Of a DNA stretch of 64,000 nt, positions 25,926 to 37,584 are shown piece after piece. The stretch's first letter is position 1. Every line of letters starts with the position of its first letter. Position numbers and translations under genes: made by a program. The DNA comes from Lojkania enalia (taxonomy: Eukaryota; Ascomycota; Dothideomycetes; Pleosporales), in contig ML986602.1 in assembly GCA_010094045.1 (NCBI GenBank), positions 352,679 to 416,678 of the forward strand, in the 5' to 3' direction. The notes under the pieces were generated by a model. That model did no database searches and had not been told where the DNA came from. It worked only from the letters and a program-made list of their open reading frames with translations.

Positions 25926-28900
25926 TTACCGCCGCCCCTTCACAAACCCCCTCCAATCCGCGTCGCTTCTCACATCCCCAACCCCAACAACACCATCGCC
26001 CTCCGCCCATCCTTCCCACCCATCCAACCCAAAAAGATGTCTCATAGTCGGTCTCCCATGCGGACAACTCCAAGGCTTATCCATATCGCCCATATGCCTC
26101 ACAATCCTTTCCATCTGCTGACTCTTTAGCGTTTTGCCGACCATGACACTACTCCTGCACGCTCTACTCGCTAATAACTTTCTCACTTTCGAGGGACGGG
26201 GAATGTACTTTATATTTCCATCATTTGGGGAACCGGAGGCGGCTGACGGGGTCGGCGATTCGATGAGCAGAGCGAGCAATTCTTCGAGGTCCTTAGGTGT
26301 GAACGTAACGCCTTTTGAAGTTGGGAGACTCGTTAATCTGACTCTACGTCCCGAGGGCGCATCGCCGCTCGTATCGACTTCGACTTTGAAGCCGTTGGCT
26401 AGTAAAGCGTTCTCGTTCGCCATCAGGACTTCTTCTTCCACGGCGTCGAGTTGCAGCGGGTGTGGATGCACCATCTGCTGGTTTTCCAGAACCGTGGAAT
26501 TGGAGAAGCGCTCGAAATTGTATTTCTCGTCAGAGGCGTGCTGGTCGATGATGAAGAGGTCGGGGGTTGAGGATGAGGGGTTTGGAGGGCGGAGTGCGAG
26601 GATAAAGCCTAGGTTAAATTGGCCGATGATTTGCATGGTGCTGAAGTCGGATTTTGTGACGGTGAGGGAGAGCCGTTCTTCTGGATCCTTTGCGTTTAAT
26701 TCGGAATTGGATGGAGTATCCTTGTCGTTCGCCGTGCTCTCATATTCTCGAGGAAGGAGGGAATAAAGAGTTTGGGTGCGATGAGATATTGCGTCGATAG
26801 ATGTATCGACGATTCGCTCTAGGTTGATGGTGGCGTACTTCTTTCTTGAAGCTTGAAAGAGCTTGTTTGCACGCTTGAGGTTATAGTCTGAAGGCCTTGC
26901 GGCTGCCTCTTCGGCTTCGGCAATCATCTTTGCGATTTTGGCTTCCTCTCGCGCTTTCTTATCACTCTCGTTAATGTTCTCATCATCTGAGCTATCATCT
27001 TCTGCTTCGGGCAAAGCAGCAGGCTCCTCGTCCTCGTCCTTGCCTGCAGGTGGTGGCAGAGGTACTGTTGGCGTTCTGGAAATCTCACACAGCTCATTCG
27101 TCGAGGATCCAACAAAAGAATTCGACGTAGATCTCTTCCTTAGTGAAGGAGAGCTGACGACAGGTGCGTCTGTCATGCTTCTTTCCGGATCAGCATCGAC
27201 CTGTGCTTCGTCTTCTTGTTCTTCCTCCTCATCACTGGCTTCAATCTGAGTCCCGGGAGCCACAAAACCATGTAGGCTCCCGAAGACCAATTGCCTTTTC
27301 GGTGTCTGGTTTAACGGAGTGCCCGTCAGCGAGAACTTTGGCGTATAGATCCTGGCACGCTTGGAAGCTCGTGATTCAGTACCAATTGTAGATATAGTGG
27401 TGGTGTCTCCGATAGTTATCGTGGCTTGCTGGACTGGTGTTTTCATTGGACGCATTCTGTCGAACGCGTTTTGTATCATGCTCTGGGATATGCGCTTTTG
27501 AGAAGTTTGCTTGATTGCTGGAATCTGTTCTTCTTCTTGCTCTGATTCCTCGGCACTTTGTGACCTTAGTGAGCGCTCTTGAGCTATTTGCTTCGCGTGC
27601 TGAGACGCTATTCGCGCATTGAAGTCTTGCACTGCAATGGGTAGCTGTGGCATGTGCGGCAAGTTAGGTGACGCTTCTTGCTCAAGCTGGTTTGCTTGCT
27701 CCGCTTCTGAGCGCTCTCGTTCTGGTGGAGATAAATTTCTTCTCCGCCGGGCAGGACGATGTAGAACTCTTTCTTCAGCGTCCTTGCTGGCAAATCTTTC
27801 AATCATACTAGCTTTAATGAAATCTCGCTGAGGTATCTCTTCGGCATCGGAGCTGGGGTCTTCAGCTCCTGCCTGGGATTTTTCTCTTCTGGTCTCCGCT
27901 CTTGAAGGCGTAACACGTTCTTCGGATACAGTGCCTGTGCTCTCCCACTGCGGGATTGTAGGTGGCTTGAAAGCCGGCAGCTTGCGACCCAAAAGCTGCG
28001 CCTGCGGAACACTCTGGTCATGGCCTTCGAATAGATCGATAAGCGCTGTTTTTAAATTTTCTAGTAATGCCGTCTGATCGTGTAGCAATATTGTCCTTTT
28101 GTCTGGCGAAACGTTGACATCGTACGCATTTGTATCAAGCTTGATATCAGCGAATATGAATGGCGACTGAGTAATATTGTACGACTTGTAGACCTCGTTG
28201 AAAGCCTTGGCAACTTGCGGTAGGAGACACGGTCGAGAGTTGACGAAGAACATTTGCCGGTCCGGTGTCTGTCGGCCTTCACCAACGACAGGACGTGAAA
28301 TGTGGCCTAGTATTCTCACCTCTCTGGAACCCGAATCTTCTCGTGTACTCCAATTCCGGGCACTCTGGGTTGCGCCAGCTCGATTCGATGGGTCCATTTC
28401 AAATCGTAGGTTTAAAGGGATGAGAGCTAGTAAGGTCTTTGTACCATACACATTAGCAATGTTTTCCTTCGTGTTCGGATTCGAGTTCGTCGCGAATGCA
28501 ACCGTCTTTTTCCTACTCGCAAGTTAGCAACGGAGAAACTCTTGACTAGGGACTACTACCCACCCCTTTGGTATCTGATTGCTCACGGAGAACTTGACGC
28601 CTACACTGATGCAGGCGTATGCATTCAGGAGCTGCAAAACCTTGTTGTACTCCCTCTTGATTGTCTTCTCCAGCTCTTTCCTCCTGACGGGCAAGTTGTA
28701 GAACAGCGTCTCTACTGCGACTGATGTACCCTGCTTTGCAGCAACAACCGAAGTCCCCTTGAGCTTCCCGGACTGTTCGAACTCCAGCTTCGTGCCTTTC
28801 GGTCCATCGACGGCTCGAGCAGTGACGATGTGGAACTTGGAAAGAGCGCAGAGCGAGGACAGGGCTTCGCCGCGGAACCCGAAGGTTTGGAGATGGTTGA

Positions 28901-29313
28901 GATCATCATATGTAGCGAGCTTCGAGGTATAGTGTTTGAGAGCTGTTGAGGTTAGACAAATAGCTCAGAGCGGCTTGTGGCGAGCATACCAATTGTCTCG
29001 AAGTCGTCCGGCGCAATACCAGAGCCATTATCTTGGACCTCGATGGTGTCGAGGCCATTATTCCTGAAGCGGACCTCTGCATTCTCAGTCAGACATGGTA
29101 TATGAATCCGCATAAGAGCCATAGGAGAACATACCAATCGAAGTTGCACCCGCATCGAGGCTGTTCTCAACCAGTTCCTTGACAACTGAGTTGAGGTCTA
29201 CAATGACCTGGCCAGACTGGATTTGATGCACCTACAGACTATTTAGTAATATCAAGACATACAAGAATAGCTATACATACAGAGCGACCCTCGATGGGCT
29301 TTATAGTAGCCAT
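25926..29313 (-). CDS. pms1: DNA mismatch repair protein PMS1 (MutL homologue)
   Basis: Five exons: 29313-29281, 29231-29135, 29076-28990, 28942-28564 and 28512-25926; 1060 residues. With Mlh1 it forms MutL-alpha, the endonuclease that nicks the error-containing strand in nuclear mismatch repair. The GHKL ATPase motifs are present: [18 protein letters not shown] and [12 protein letters not shown]. The C-terminal metal-binding endonuclease site [14 protein letters not shown] lies near residue 854, with CRSSVMVGK and [10 protein letters not shown] near the end. A long acidic and Ser-rich linker joins the two halves. The four introns are 47-58 bp. The ATG is followed by [13 protein letters not shown], the usual N-terminus. 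The stop codon overlaps a perfect GTAAGT donor, which leaves a small doubt about the last residues. Confidence 0.96.
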
Positions 29314-29728
29314 GTCTGGTCATATCTTTGGTGGGTTGGAGATACGGGCGTGACGACGCGAAAGCGCGATTCTTATCGATAAGGACACACGTGTAAGGCT
29401 GACCAATCATGATTTATTGTGCCCTCTATAGCGTCTGAATGGGACGTCCCATGTAGGTCTTGTTAAGGATTCGAAGCCTGACGCCCACTTGGTGGAAGCA
29501 AGAGCACTGGCGGTGGGGCCAAGATTAGGAACACATGCAGAAAAAGTTTCTTATACGGTGAGAGACCTCTTATTTGGGGCGTTCATCAACCTGTTCCAAA
29601 AATGGCTTTCTACCATAAATAAAAAGTGCACTCCTAGGCACTCAAAGCTAGTATTCGCTCGGCACTCTGAAGCGGTCAAATAAGCCGCCAATCTCCTCTT
29701 TTCCTTGCAATTTCACCTAATAATTTTA
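29314..29728. other. Spacer and PMS1 promoter
   Basis: 415 bases between the SDR stop and the PMS1 start, both on the minus strand. It contains an ACGCGAAA element (separate entry). No gene is seen. Confidence 0.6.
29356..29363 (+). promoter_or_regulatory. MBF-type ACGCGAAA element upstream of PMS1
   Basis: ACGCGAAA sits 43 bp upstream of the PMS1 ATG and is followed by GCGCG. The same octamer, inverted, occurs upstream of MCM3 in this window. G1/S control of PMS1 is an inference. Confidence 0.45.
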
Positions 29729-30945
29729 TCAGCTTTTGCCCATCTCTGCGACCGCGGCCCTCTCCACTCTCAACTTTGTCAACCTTATAACACTCTCCTG
29801 CTCCCACCCCGGCTCCCTCTCCGCAATCATCCGATCCGTATGCGCAACCAACCCATTCTCTCCATTCTCAATATCCCAGAACTTGCCGTTCTGCGAGTAA
29901 ATCATCTGCCCGTGCCTATTTTTGTCCGCCATCAGTGCAATTACAGACCGTGCCGGGACATCGGGGGACTGGACGTTCTCTTTGCCAACGGCTTCGATTA
30001 GGTCAGCAGAAATGATGCCGGTGTCGGTCCAGGAGGGTGCGATGGCATTTATGCGGACGGGCATGTTAGGATACAAAGTGCAATATAGGGAACGGAGGAG
30101 GCCTAGGACGTTAGGGACTAGGCGAGGGAGGGGAGGAGAACGTGGTACCGTAGACTCCATGTTTGGAGGTGGCTGGGGCGTAGTTAGAAATGATATTTAT
30201 ATAGACAGCAATAGAATCGAGATATTTAATGGAAAAGTACAGAGTGATGAAAATATATAAGGAAGTGGCGGCACGAACTGTAGTCTGATGGTGCAAAGCG
30301 GGTGAAACCTAGTCGTGGCAGGAAGTCAATATCATCAACACATCCTAATTTTAAGACCCAGGATTTGCTTGGGCGAGAAACATACTCGATGCAGAAGCAG
30401 CCATCACTATAGAGCCGCCTTTAGGGTTCTGTTTGATGTAGTGGATTCCTAGTTTCACTGTGTACATCAATCCAATTAAGTTCACGTTGATGACCTTGAG
30501 ATCTGGAGGCAAAAGGTTCCCGTTGTCGTCAACATCCTTTCCAAGCAAGGCAGTACCGGAACTGATTCCTAACTCGGAATGAACACAGATTTTCTTGATC
30601 GTGAAGAGTTCCCCTACCGGCGTTCGCAAAGACGTGGTGAATGACACCGTATTTGTCCTTTGCCGCTTTGAAGAGAGCAACCTGCCCACTCCACGACGTG
30701 ACGTCGGTTTCCAGAAACGGGATCTGGGATCTTTCGGGTTCGGGAAGCTCTTGCAGGTCACTGACAAAGACTTTTGCGCCGTGTTGGATCAGGCGCTTTA
30801 CTGTAGCTAAACCGATCCCCGAAGAAGCACCTGGAAGCTAATGAGAAGCACATTACTACAGAAAATAGGGGATAAAACCTGTTACAATGACTACTTGGTC
30901 TTTGATACCTTCAAGGTCGGAGTCTGAGATAGTGATGCTTGTCAT
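29729..30945 (-). CDS. Short-chain dehydrogenase/reductase, six exons with two tiny exons
   Basis: Exons on the minus strand: 30945-30879, 30830-30618, 30568-30386, 30308-30279, 30172-30149 and 30102-29729; 296 residues. Joins restore VVIVTGASSGIG, FANAGISSG, AASASSFTRFAPSDY and the active site Y-T-T-S-K with Tyr164 and Lys168. It is therefore a classical NAD(P)-dependent SDR; the substrate is unknown. Exons 4 and 5 are only 30 and 24 nt, and the introns flanking exon 4 are 77 and 106 bp, long for this window. The second half (NAIAPSWTDTGI) contains the usual loop after the substrate site. Two SDR genes lie in this window, but their sequences differ and they are not tandem duplicates. Confidence 0.9.
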
Positions 30946-31620
30946 GTTACTCGATTGGGGGAAAGAAAGGTAGAGAAAGTAGAAAAAGTAAGCAATCGCA
31001 TGAGGATAAAGAGGGGAGAGGGGACTATTTAAACATAGGGCTAACCATGATAATAGAGGCAACCAAGCTTTCTTCGAGTGTAGAAACCTAGGTATGTTAC
31101 CTACCTTGGTAGGTACCCCGCAGCTGGAAAGTATCGGGAGCTCGGCTCGGCGACGTTCTTTGCGGCTTTGCGAATTTACCATCCACCTCGTTGCATAGCT
31201 TGCGCTTGATTATACTGTAATTCCTGGGAGAGCCAATGGACGGAAAGCAATTAGGCAATCAAGTCTGAGTTGGCTGCATTTGCTATTTGGATTCTCTAGG
31301 CGTCTCGCAATATTGACCAGAAATGGACAAAACGGCATAGTGACGACATATAGATGCCAGAAAACAAAATCCAGATAATTCCACCTATCTTTAATTATGA
31401 GCGACCCATGAACTCGAAGCCCCCCGTTTGAGGCCGTCATGAGGCTTGAGCTCGTTGAGAGTATGATGTCTTGTTGAGAGCCCTCTGTTCCGTGGATGTA
31501 TTCAAGATTCGGATAGTTAGCCTCAAATACAACCGACTTGGTGGATATCTCCGAGAACATGGGCTGGCAACATGGCAGCCGGCATCTGCAATAAATTCCA
31601 GGGTATTCGGCGCGTAGGCA
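30946..31620. other. Intergenic, no supported gene
   Basis: Lies between the SDR start and the LSM4 stop. Short frames here have no motif. Around 31.08-31.12 kb there is a TACCTACCTTGGTAGGTA palindrome-like stretch, probably in the SDR promoter. Confidence 0.5.
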
Positions 31621-32120
31621 TCAAGCACCGCCGCCTCCTCGCCCACGACCGCGTCCCCTTCCGCGCATACCTCGGCCTCCTCTATCGCCCCGATGTTCTC
31701 CCCTCGATGGTGCTCCTCCTCGTCCTCCTCGGCTTGCCTGATCTTTGACTTGTTGGTCCTTCACAATTTCTACTATCTCGTCGGGAACTCTGAGGTACTT
31801 GATCTGGGAAATAGACGTTGGCTAGGAATTCTAGGCAAAGAACAGAATTGGAGACTAACTGTGCTTCCGCGAACGTATATCTCGGGCAGCCTCCAGAACT
31901 TGTCACCATCGGCGCTTGTCTGTACCACCTCCTTCAAGGTCAGGTTCATCCAGGTGTCGCAGCTCACCAAATGGCCGTTGAGTGTCTCTCCACTCTTCAA
32001 TTCTACTAGCATAGGATGGCCTTGTGCGGCCGTCAACAGGCCTAGGGGAAGCTGCGGGCGTATACGTTAGCATTAAGCTCTATAGAGGGATGTCGCATTA
32101 AGCACAAAACTGCCTACCAT
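31621..32120 (-). CDS. lsm4: U6 snRNA-associated Sm-like protein LSm4
   Basis: Exons: 32120-32118 (the ATG alone), 32051-31860 and 31803-31621; 125 residues. Splicing joins M to [19 protein letters not shown], the almost invariant start of LSm4. The Sm fold follows ([18 protein letters not shown], then [20 protein letters not shown]) and then an RG/RGG-rich tail of about 40 residues. LSm4 is a subunit of the LSm1-7 ring in cytoplasmic mRNA decay and of the LSm2-8 ring on U6 snRNA. Introns are 66 and 56 bp. The first coding exon contributes only the start codon, so removing the first intron is essential for a correct N-terminus. The RGG tail supports P-body assembly in yeast. Confidence 0.95.
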
Positions 32121-32201
32121 TGGATGTCAAGGACTTGCGACCTGCAGAGCGAATGTAGTGGGGGCCGAGAATGATACGCGTAGTTCTGAAAGACGCGGGT
32201 T

Positions 32202-32570
32202 TCAGATTGGGGCGTGCTTTTCTGAAGGGCGGAATGTGGGCGATCTGGTGAAGCGGGTTGGTTGCAGCGCCGCGAGGAGTCTCGAGAAGAGAGCTTGGGC
32301 CACCTCAACGTCGGAGGGGTCCTGGCCTGGGTCTACCTGCGGAGCATCCTCTGCGTCGTCACGCTGCTGACCCCCGCGACGGGCACGGTGCCATTTTTTG
32401 TTTAGTTTCGCTGGCAGGAAGCTCTTGAAACGGCCGGCGAATTCTGGATGAACATTCTGCAATCGCTCACGAATGTACGATTGAACCAATAGTGGAACCT
32501 CGGAGGAGAATGCAGTCTCCTTCGGACGAAGAAGCACCCAATGCTTCACGCATATCACGGTTCGAATCAT
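32202..32570 (-). CDS. Hypothetical small basic protein (uncertain)
   Basis: An ATG-started frame of 122 residues on the same strand as LSM4, ending 81 bp before the LSM4 start codon. I do not recognise the family. The first 60 residues look protein-like, with helical and basic character (VPLLVQSYIRERLQNVHPEF, then RFKSFLPAKLNKKW), which could suit a small mitochondrial or RNA-associated protein. The second half is less convincing and contains a CAG/GTAGAC that could be a splice donor, so the 3' end may differ. The alternative is leader sequence of LSM4 without a protein. Confidence 0.35.
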   Translation of the reverse strand: MIRTVICVKHWVLLRPKETAFSSEVPLLVQSYIRERLQNVHPEFAGRFKSFLPAKLNKKWHRARRGGQQRDDAEDAPQVDPGQDPSDVEVAQALFSRLLAALQPTRFTRSPTFRPSEKHAPI

Positions 32571-33297
32571 GATCTAGTCTCTCTACGATTCAGCCAATAC
32601 GACCGACCTTTCAAATCCAGATGCCGTGTATTGCGTCGACGAGTTTCGGTCAGAAAACGAGCACTGAGGACAAGCCCGAGTCTCGTGATCAGCTAATACA
32701 CTGTACGCGCCTTCAAGCTGCGCGGGTGCCAGAGAGGGAATATTGCCCGGACGAAGCTTGATCGTGCAGGTTGCATGGTATGTAGTGTGATATCTCGCGA
32801 TCCCGCTGCAGACTGGACAGCCCGCAGAGCTGCTCCGCTCTGTTGCAACCGCTGGTTCCTGCGTTCGGAGTCCTTTCCAGCCCGTCTGCCTTTGACACAA
32901 TCTCAACATTCACCGTCAGAAATTATCACTGCATGCCTGTTGGAGCCGCCCGAACTCTATCACAAACCGTTCCAGTTCTCCTGATATGGATCCATCTCGA
33001 GCTGAATCATGCACCGGCGTGTGAAGTGCTAAGCCTCGCTGCTCCGGACTCGAGCCGACAGGGCCACGCGTCCCTAGCGCTGAGGGCTGGGGGCTTCAAC
33101 AGCGGCCTTCTCCTGTAAAGAAACACTGCCTCCCGCCTGCTGGCTGGTGCCTGATCCCACAAGAACACGCTGTTCTTCTGGCCGGTTCCCTTCAAACAAT
33201 TCTGATTCCTCGTCTTGCTCGAGTGGTAGTCGTAGGTGCTGTGCTGCTAAGTCGTTCACTTTTATTCTCCTACGTTCCTTTTCGTTTCTTCTAAGCC
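32571..33297. other. Intergenic and promoter of the membrane protein gene
   Basis: About 730 bases. Short frames on both strands have no motifs. The last 100 bases are rich in C and T and probably form the promoter and leader of the gene starting at 33298. Confidence 0.5.
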
Positions 33298-35330
33298 ATG
33301 CGGTCCTTCAAATCGAAGGTTCTGTCCGCCTGGGCATGGGCCATACCCGCGCTCTCTGCTGCCGTCCCGCGAGCAGCCCACGAACATAGTGTTGGTCAGA
33401 GCGATGCAGTACCTCGTCTCTTGGAGTTAGGTCCGAGATCCATTTCTTATATCTCGTTCTTTTCGCCTCTTCTAGGCATCTACTAATTGACCTGTAGACT
33501 TGCAAGAGCACTACGCGCAAGCTACCTTCAACGTACCCTGCGCCGGATGTATTCTTGGCCATGGCCAAGAAAACGATGACGACTCTCTTGTAAGCCCTCC
33601 TCAGGCAACAATATTATCATGTACTTCGCTCACTTCTGCTATAGATCCTGAGCTTCAAGACGTACTCTTCTGAAGAACCTTGTGGGACTTCTTCTAACAT
33701 TACTTTGAATGGCATCTACCTACCACAAGAATGGAACGGTGACCTCGCCTCAGGATCTGGATCCTTCACAGGCACGCCAGACGCCCAAGAGAATGCATGG
33801 TTTCTTCAGCACGACTTGGACCTTGAGTGGGAATCTGCCTGTCTTCATAGCATCGGGAACACAACAGATGAGCAGGCCGACAATACTGCCCAAGTCTTTA
33901 CCGTAGCCATCAAAGGTATCGATGGCCGACCTATGGAGAAGCCGTCCGGGTTTACCATTTCGTTCAAACAATTGTCCCCGCCCGAGCTCTTGAGACTCGA
34001 AGTCGTTCCCAACCGTGACGCCAAGAAGGAAGAGAACGCCCAAGACTGGCGTGCCCCTCCTTCGCACCTTAGGCTTATCGTAACTCCTACTCCAAGCGGG
34101 CACTCTACCCAAGGTTCTCTAGAGGACGAGATCCAGGAGTTGAGAGCGCTCCAAGCCGAGCTCCAAGAGCTCCACAAAGCCATCAAGGACAAGAAGCAGC
34201 ACATCAAATCCCAACTCAAGAAGGAAGCCACAAGCTTCAAGGAAGAGTTGCAACAGTGCGACGGCATCAAGTGTATCGTCAAGGCTATTGCTAACAAAGC
34301 ACATGGTGCTTGGAGGGTCATCTACATTACCTTCCGGCCGCACGACTACCACCACCATTCGAGACCTCACCACCCAGAGATGGGCCGCCCCAACGAACAG
34401 GATCAATATGATCGTGTCTGGCGTCCTGGCAATAACAAGCAATTACCCGAGGCTACTATACACACGGATCCAGATTCAGATTCGGTACAATCATTCGAGT
34501 CATTTCCTCCGCCTCCACCTCCTCCACCTCCCCACTTTGGGCCACCTCCGCCTCATCACCGTCCTCCTCCACTACATGGTCACCGACGACATGAGTCTCC
34601 CCTTGTGATGTCTCTGAGCATTGTTGTTGGTGTTCTTTGCTGTGGCTGTCTATTCGCCGTCATCCGGAACTGTTGCTGCTCGCTTCGTAGCCGCACTGAG
34701 CGCGCCGCCGCTCGAGAGGAACGACGCAATGCCCGCGCCTATCGTCGTGCTGCAAGGAAACTTGCCTGGACCCGATGGTGGCGTCGGAACTGGCGCGACG
34801 AGGAACGGCGCCAGGACTACGAAGAGAAGCGTGCTCTAATCCAGGAGCAGGAATCTGTCCTCGAGGAAGCCATGCAAGAGGAAATCCGAGCGCTAAGGGA
34901 AGCGCATGGAGTCGTGAATTCCCTCGTGTCAGCTGAAGAAGGACGGATGCCTCCACAGGCTGGCGCTCATATGCACTGCCATTGCCATGCACCTCACCCT
35001 CCGACACCTTACTCTCCTATCTCGACCGCATCCGTCTATACGTCGTCTTCCCTTGCCGAACTCCCATCACGGCCCTTGTCGCGGACGAACAGCCTCCCAG
35101 ATTACCGATCCGATGCCTCGACGGCGCCACCGGCGTACGAGGAAGACGAAGACACATCCGACGTCGTGGCCAATGGCTTTAGAGAATACACCCCTTCCAC
35201 AACGTCATCCACCACGAGCAGCAGATGGACGCCGGATAGTAGCGTCATCGATGTGAGTCCCCGGCCTAGTGCAGACACGCTGCGGTACGCCGAGACCACA
35301 GATACCGGCGTCGGCGATGCGAAGAATTGA
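33298..35330 (+). CDS. Unknown single-pass membrane protein with coiled coil, His/Pro stretch and PPxY tail
   Basis: Exons 33298-33430, 33498-33589 and 33645-35330; 636 residues. The first intron has a weak GTCCGA donor. I do not recognise a named family. Visible parts in order: a hydrophobic N-terminus (WAWAIPALSAAV), a likely signal peptide; an outer domain with NVPCAGCILG and a Cys/Asn-sequon region; a coiled coil of about 50 residues rich in Glu, Leu and Lys; a His- and Pro-rich stretch; a transmembrane helix near residues 395-417 (SLSIVVGVLCCGCLFAVI) followed at once by a cysteine cluster (NCCC); an Arg-rich amphipathic segment; a second Glu-rich helix; and a Ser/Thr/Pro-rich tail with PPAYEEDE, a PPxY motif. 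The likely topology is outer N-terminus and cytosolic tail. A plasma-membrane or endosomal role is inference. Confidence 0.8.
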
Positions 35331-35907
35331 AAACTCCCATTCGTTGGACACGGTTTACAAGGTGTTACGACCCGTCATGGCGATATATCATTCAGGCTTT
35401 TTTTTCTGGTCCTAGGGGAGATTTCACTACATTTGGTCTCCTTTAGCTAGGCTCTTCGTTCTGGGTGGCGGGGCCGGGCGGGTTCCTTGGTCGCGTTAGG
35501 TTTCTTTTTCATGCATTGTACGATTTTATTTTGTTTTTTTATGGCATGTGATTTATTTTTTTGGCCTCGGTGCTCTCTGGATGCGGGATAGTCAAAGGCA
35601 GACTTTATTAAGTGGCCCCGATAATAACGGATCTCTTACAGTTTTCTTTCTTGGAACTGTAATATATGGGTATTGGCTTATGTCTAGCAATAATAAAAGA
35701 CATGCAATAACCGGCCTACTTGGAAAGGAAGGCAGAGTCGGAAATTCAACCAAGACAAACGTTTCTAATATGGTGAATGTGAACTCTTCATTTATAGTAA
35801 AAGCACCTTGTCCAAGTTGTAAGACGGGTGAGATTTTACATCTATACCACAATATTGTACAGTAGCTCCAATCCTTAAATACATCGTACAACCTCTCATA
35901 CATTTTT
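35331..35907. other. Convergent spacer between the membrane protein gene and uS4m
   Basis: Contains both 3' ends. T-rich tracts near 35.40 and 35.53 kb suit 3' UTRs. A 105-codon frame at 35548-35865 has no motif and is unlikely to be coding. Confidence 0.5.
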
Positions 35908-37256
35908 TTACCGCCTTCTCAGGTACCAATTGAACGCCAACTGCCCAGTCTCATATGAGAAGGGACTCGGCACCTCTGCCAACCCTGGCCTTGCTACGGG
36001 GTGTCGTAGATATACCGCCGCGCAGACATTCTGGTTGACCTCGAGGTACCTAGGGATAAATGCAAATGCCGACATGTAGTCCCTTGGTCGCCAAGGTGTC
36101 AAGTATGGTTTCGAAGCATCGCGCTTGTTCCACGTGGAATTGTAATCTGCTTCCTCCTTCAACTTTTCGAATGCCTCCTTCAGCTTATTCGTCTCCTCTT
36201 TGGTGAGCGTGACGGCCTCCTCAGGAGTATCTGATTCTTGGCGGAATTTGGATAGAGCAGATTTCAGGAAGGTGAATTGGTTGTCGAGCGTCGATACGCT
36301 GTCGGGCGATGCAATCCGCCATAGCGAAATGGCTCGTCGTACCGTCTGTCGGAATTCCCTAAGCTTCTGCTTGTCCTTGGCTTTCACATCCGTCGCTAAT
36401 ACGCCCTCGACGTCTGCCATTAGCTCTTGGAGGTGCTTCTTTAGTCGAGCGGGAGTGGGATCAGGCTTCGAGGCGTCGAGAACGGGAACCTCGGGGGCGG
36501 GCTGAGCGGGTTTGGCCTTGACGGCTTCGCCTCGAGCAGCTCGTTTCTCTTCAGCAATGCGGCGGGCGACGGCAGAGCGGGTTTTGGGGGCGCCGGTCGC
36601 AAACATGACAGTTTCGGGGACGACCTGGAACATGTCCCCCGGGTTGAGGAGGTAACCCGGGAAGCGCATCTAGAGTGAGAGTCAGCCCATGTTCATGAGG
36701 ACATCGAACACAGAGAGATCGAGAATCAGCGCACCTTCTTGCCATTGACTTTGACCAAGCCATGCACGCAGAATTGTCTGGCCTGCCTCACACTGCTCGC
36801 AAAGAGCGCCCTGAAGATAGCAGTATCTAACCTCCTTTCCACTGGCCAGTATGTCATCTGCATGTATGGGGTCATCATTGGCACTTGTGTCTTGCGCTGA
36901 CTATCTGCTCCGCCTCCTCGACCAGCGGCCTGCTCTGATCCGTCGTGCTGTGCCAAATACTTGTGGCTCATGGGCACCACGGCAGGAAGGTTCCTAGTGA
37001 AAAGACGCTTCCATTTCTTCTCTCGAATTTGTTCGCCATGGTAGGCTCTTGTGTCCGACTTAGCAGTCCATTTTTGCTGGAAGTATGTTCTTATATATGA
37101 CTTTGGCGGCTTGAGACGTGCGAGATTGTATAGGGTCCAGCGTGACCAGTCGGCTCTGACTTTCTGTTCACAAACGCGTCAGAACCGCTCGATTTCACCT
37201 GCAACAGGGCGACGTACTATTCTCTTGATGGAATGGAACCTAGGCTTCTTCCTCAT
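35908..37256 (-). CDS. Mitochondrial small-subunit ribosomal protein uS4m (Nam9)
   Basis: Exons 37256-37218, 37163-36735 and 36669-35908; 409 residues. The first exon encodes [13 protein letters not shown] and joins [17 protein letters not shown], typical of fungal Nam9. The middle exon has [17 protein letters not shown] and the S4 RNA-binding fold ([15 protein letters not shown], then [18 protein letters not shown]), which contacts 16S-type rRNA and organises early assembly of the mitochondrial small subunit. A charged Ala/Lys-rich insert follows, then a conserved C-terminus ([20 protein letters not shown]). Introns are 54 and 65 bp. It is transcribed divergently from the La gene across 328 bp. 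The N-terminus is basic, as expected for mitochondrial import. Confidence 0.93.
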
Positions 37257-37584
37257 GGCGATGAACAATCAATTGGCGGCGATGCGGATGGGTTCGTGGC
37301 CTATGTGCCCTGTTCACGATGTTGGCAAACCAGCCCGGCTCAGAAACTGCGTCGGAGGATCGGCGCCTTTGCTCCGGGCACCGGCTTTGGCGCCGCGCCG
37401 CAAAATTATTCGCTACAGAGCTCTCGCCCCACCACAGCTTTCCCTTCTCTCGCGGCCTCCGACTTTTTCTGCCTGCAAAATCCCCGTCGCACTGCACAAC
37501 GCTCCTTCAAGCACCCTCAATTTCCTACGCACGCGTCGTGCCGGAGACAGCGATTTCTAACTTGTCATCTCCAAACAGTGCTCT
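37257..37584. promoter_or_regulatory. Shared divergent promoter of uS4m and La
   Basis: 328 bases between two divergent start codons. CT-rich patches precede the La ATG on the + strand. No gene is present. Both genes serve RNA or translation functions, so co-regulation is plausible but not shown. Confidence 0.5.

Noticed and set aside
26134..26766. 210-codon + strand frame opposite PMS1
   Set aside because: Antisense to the PMS1 endonuclease domain; Ser-rich low-complexity shadow.
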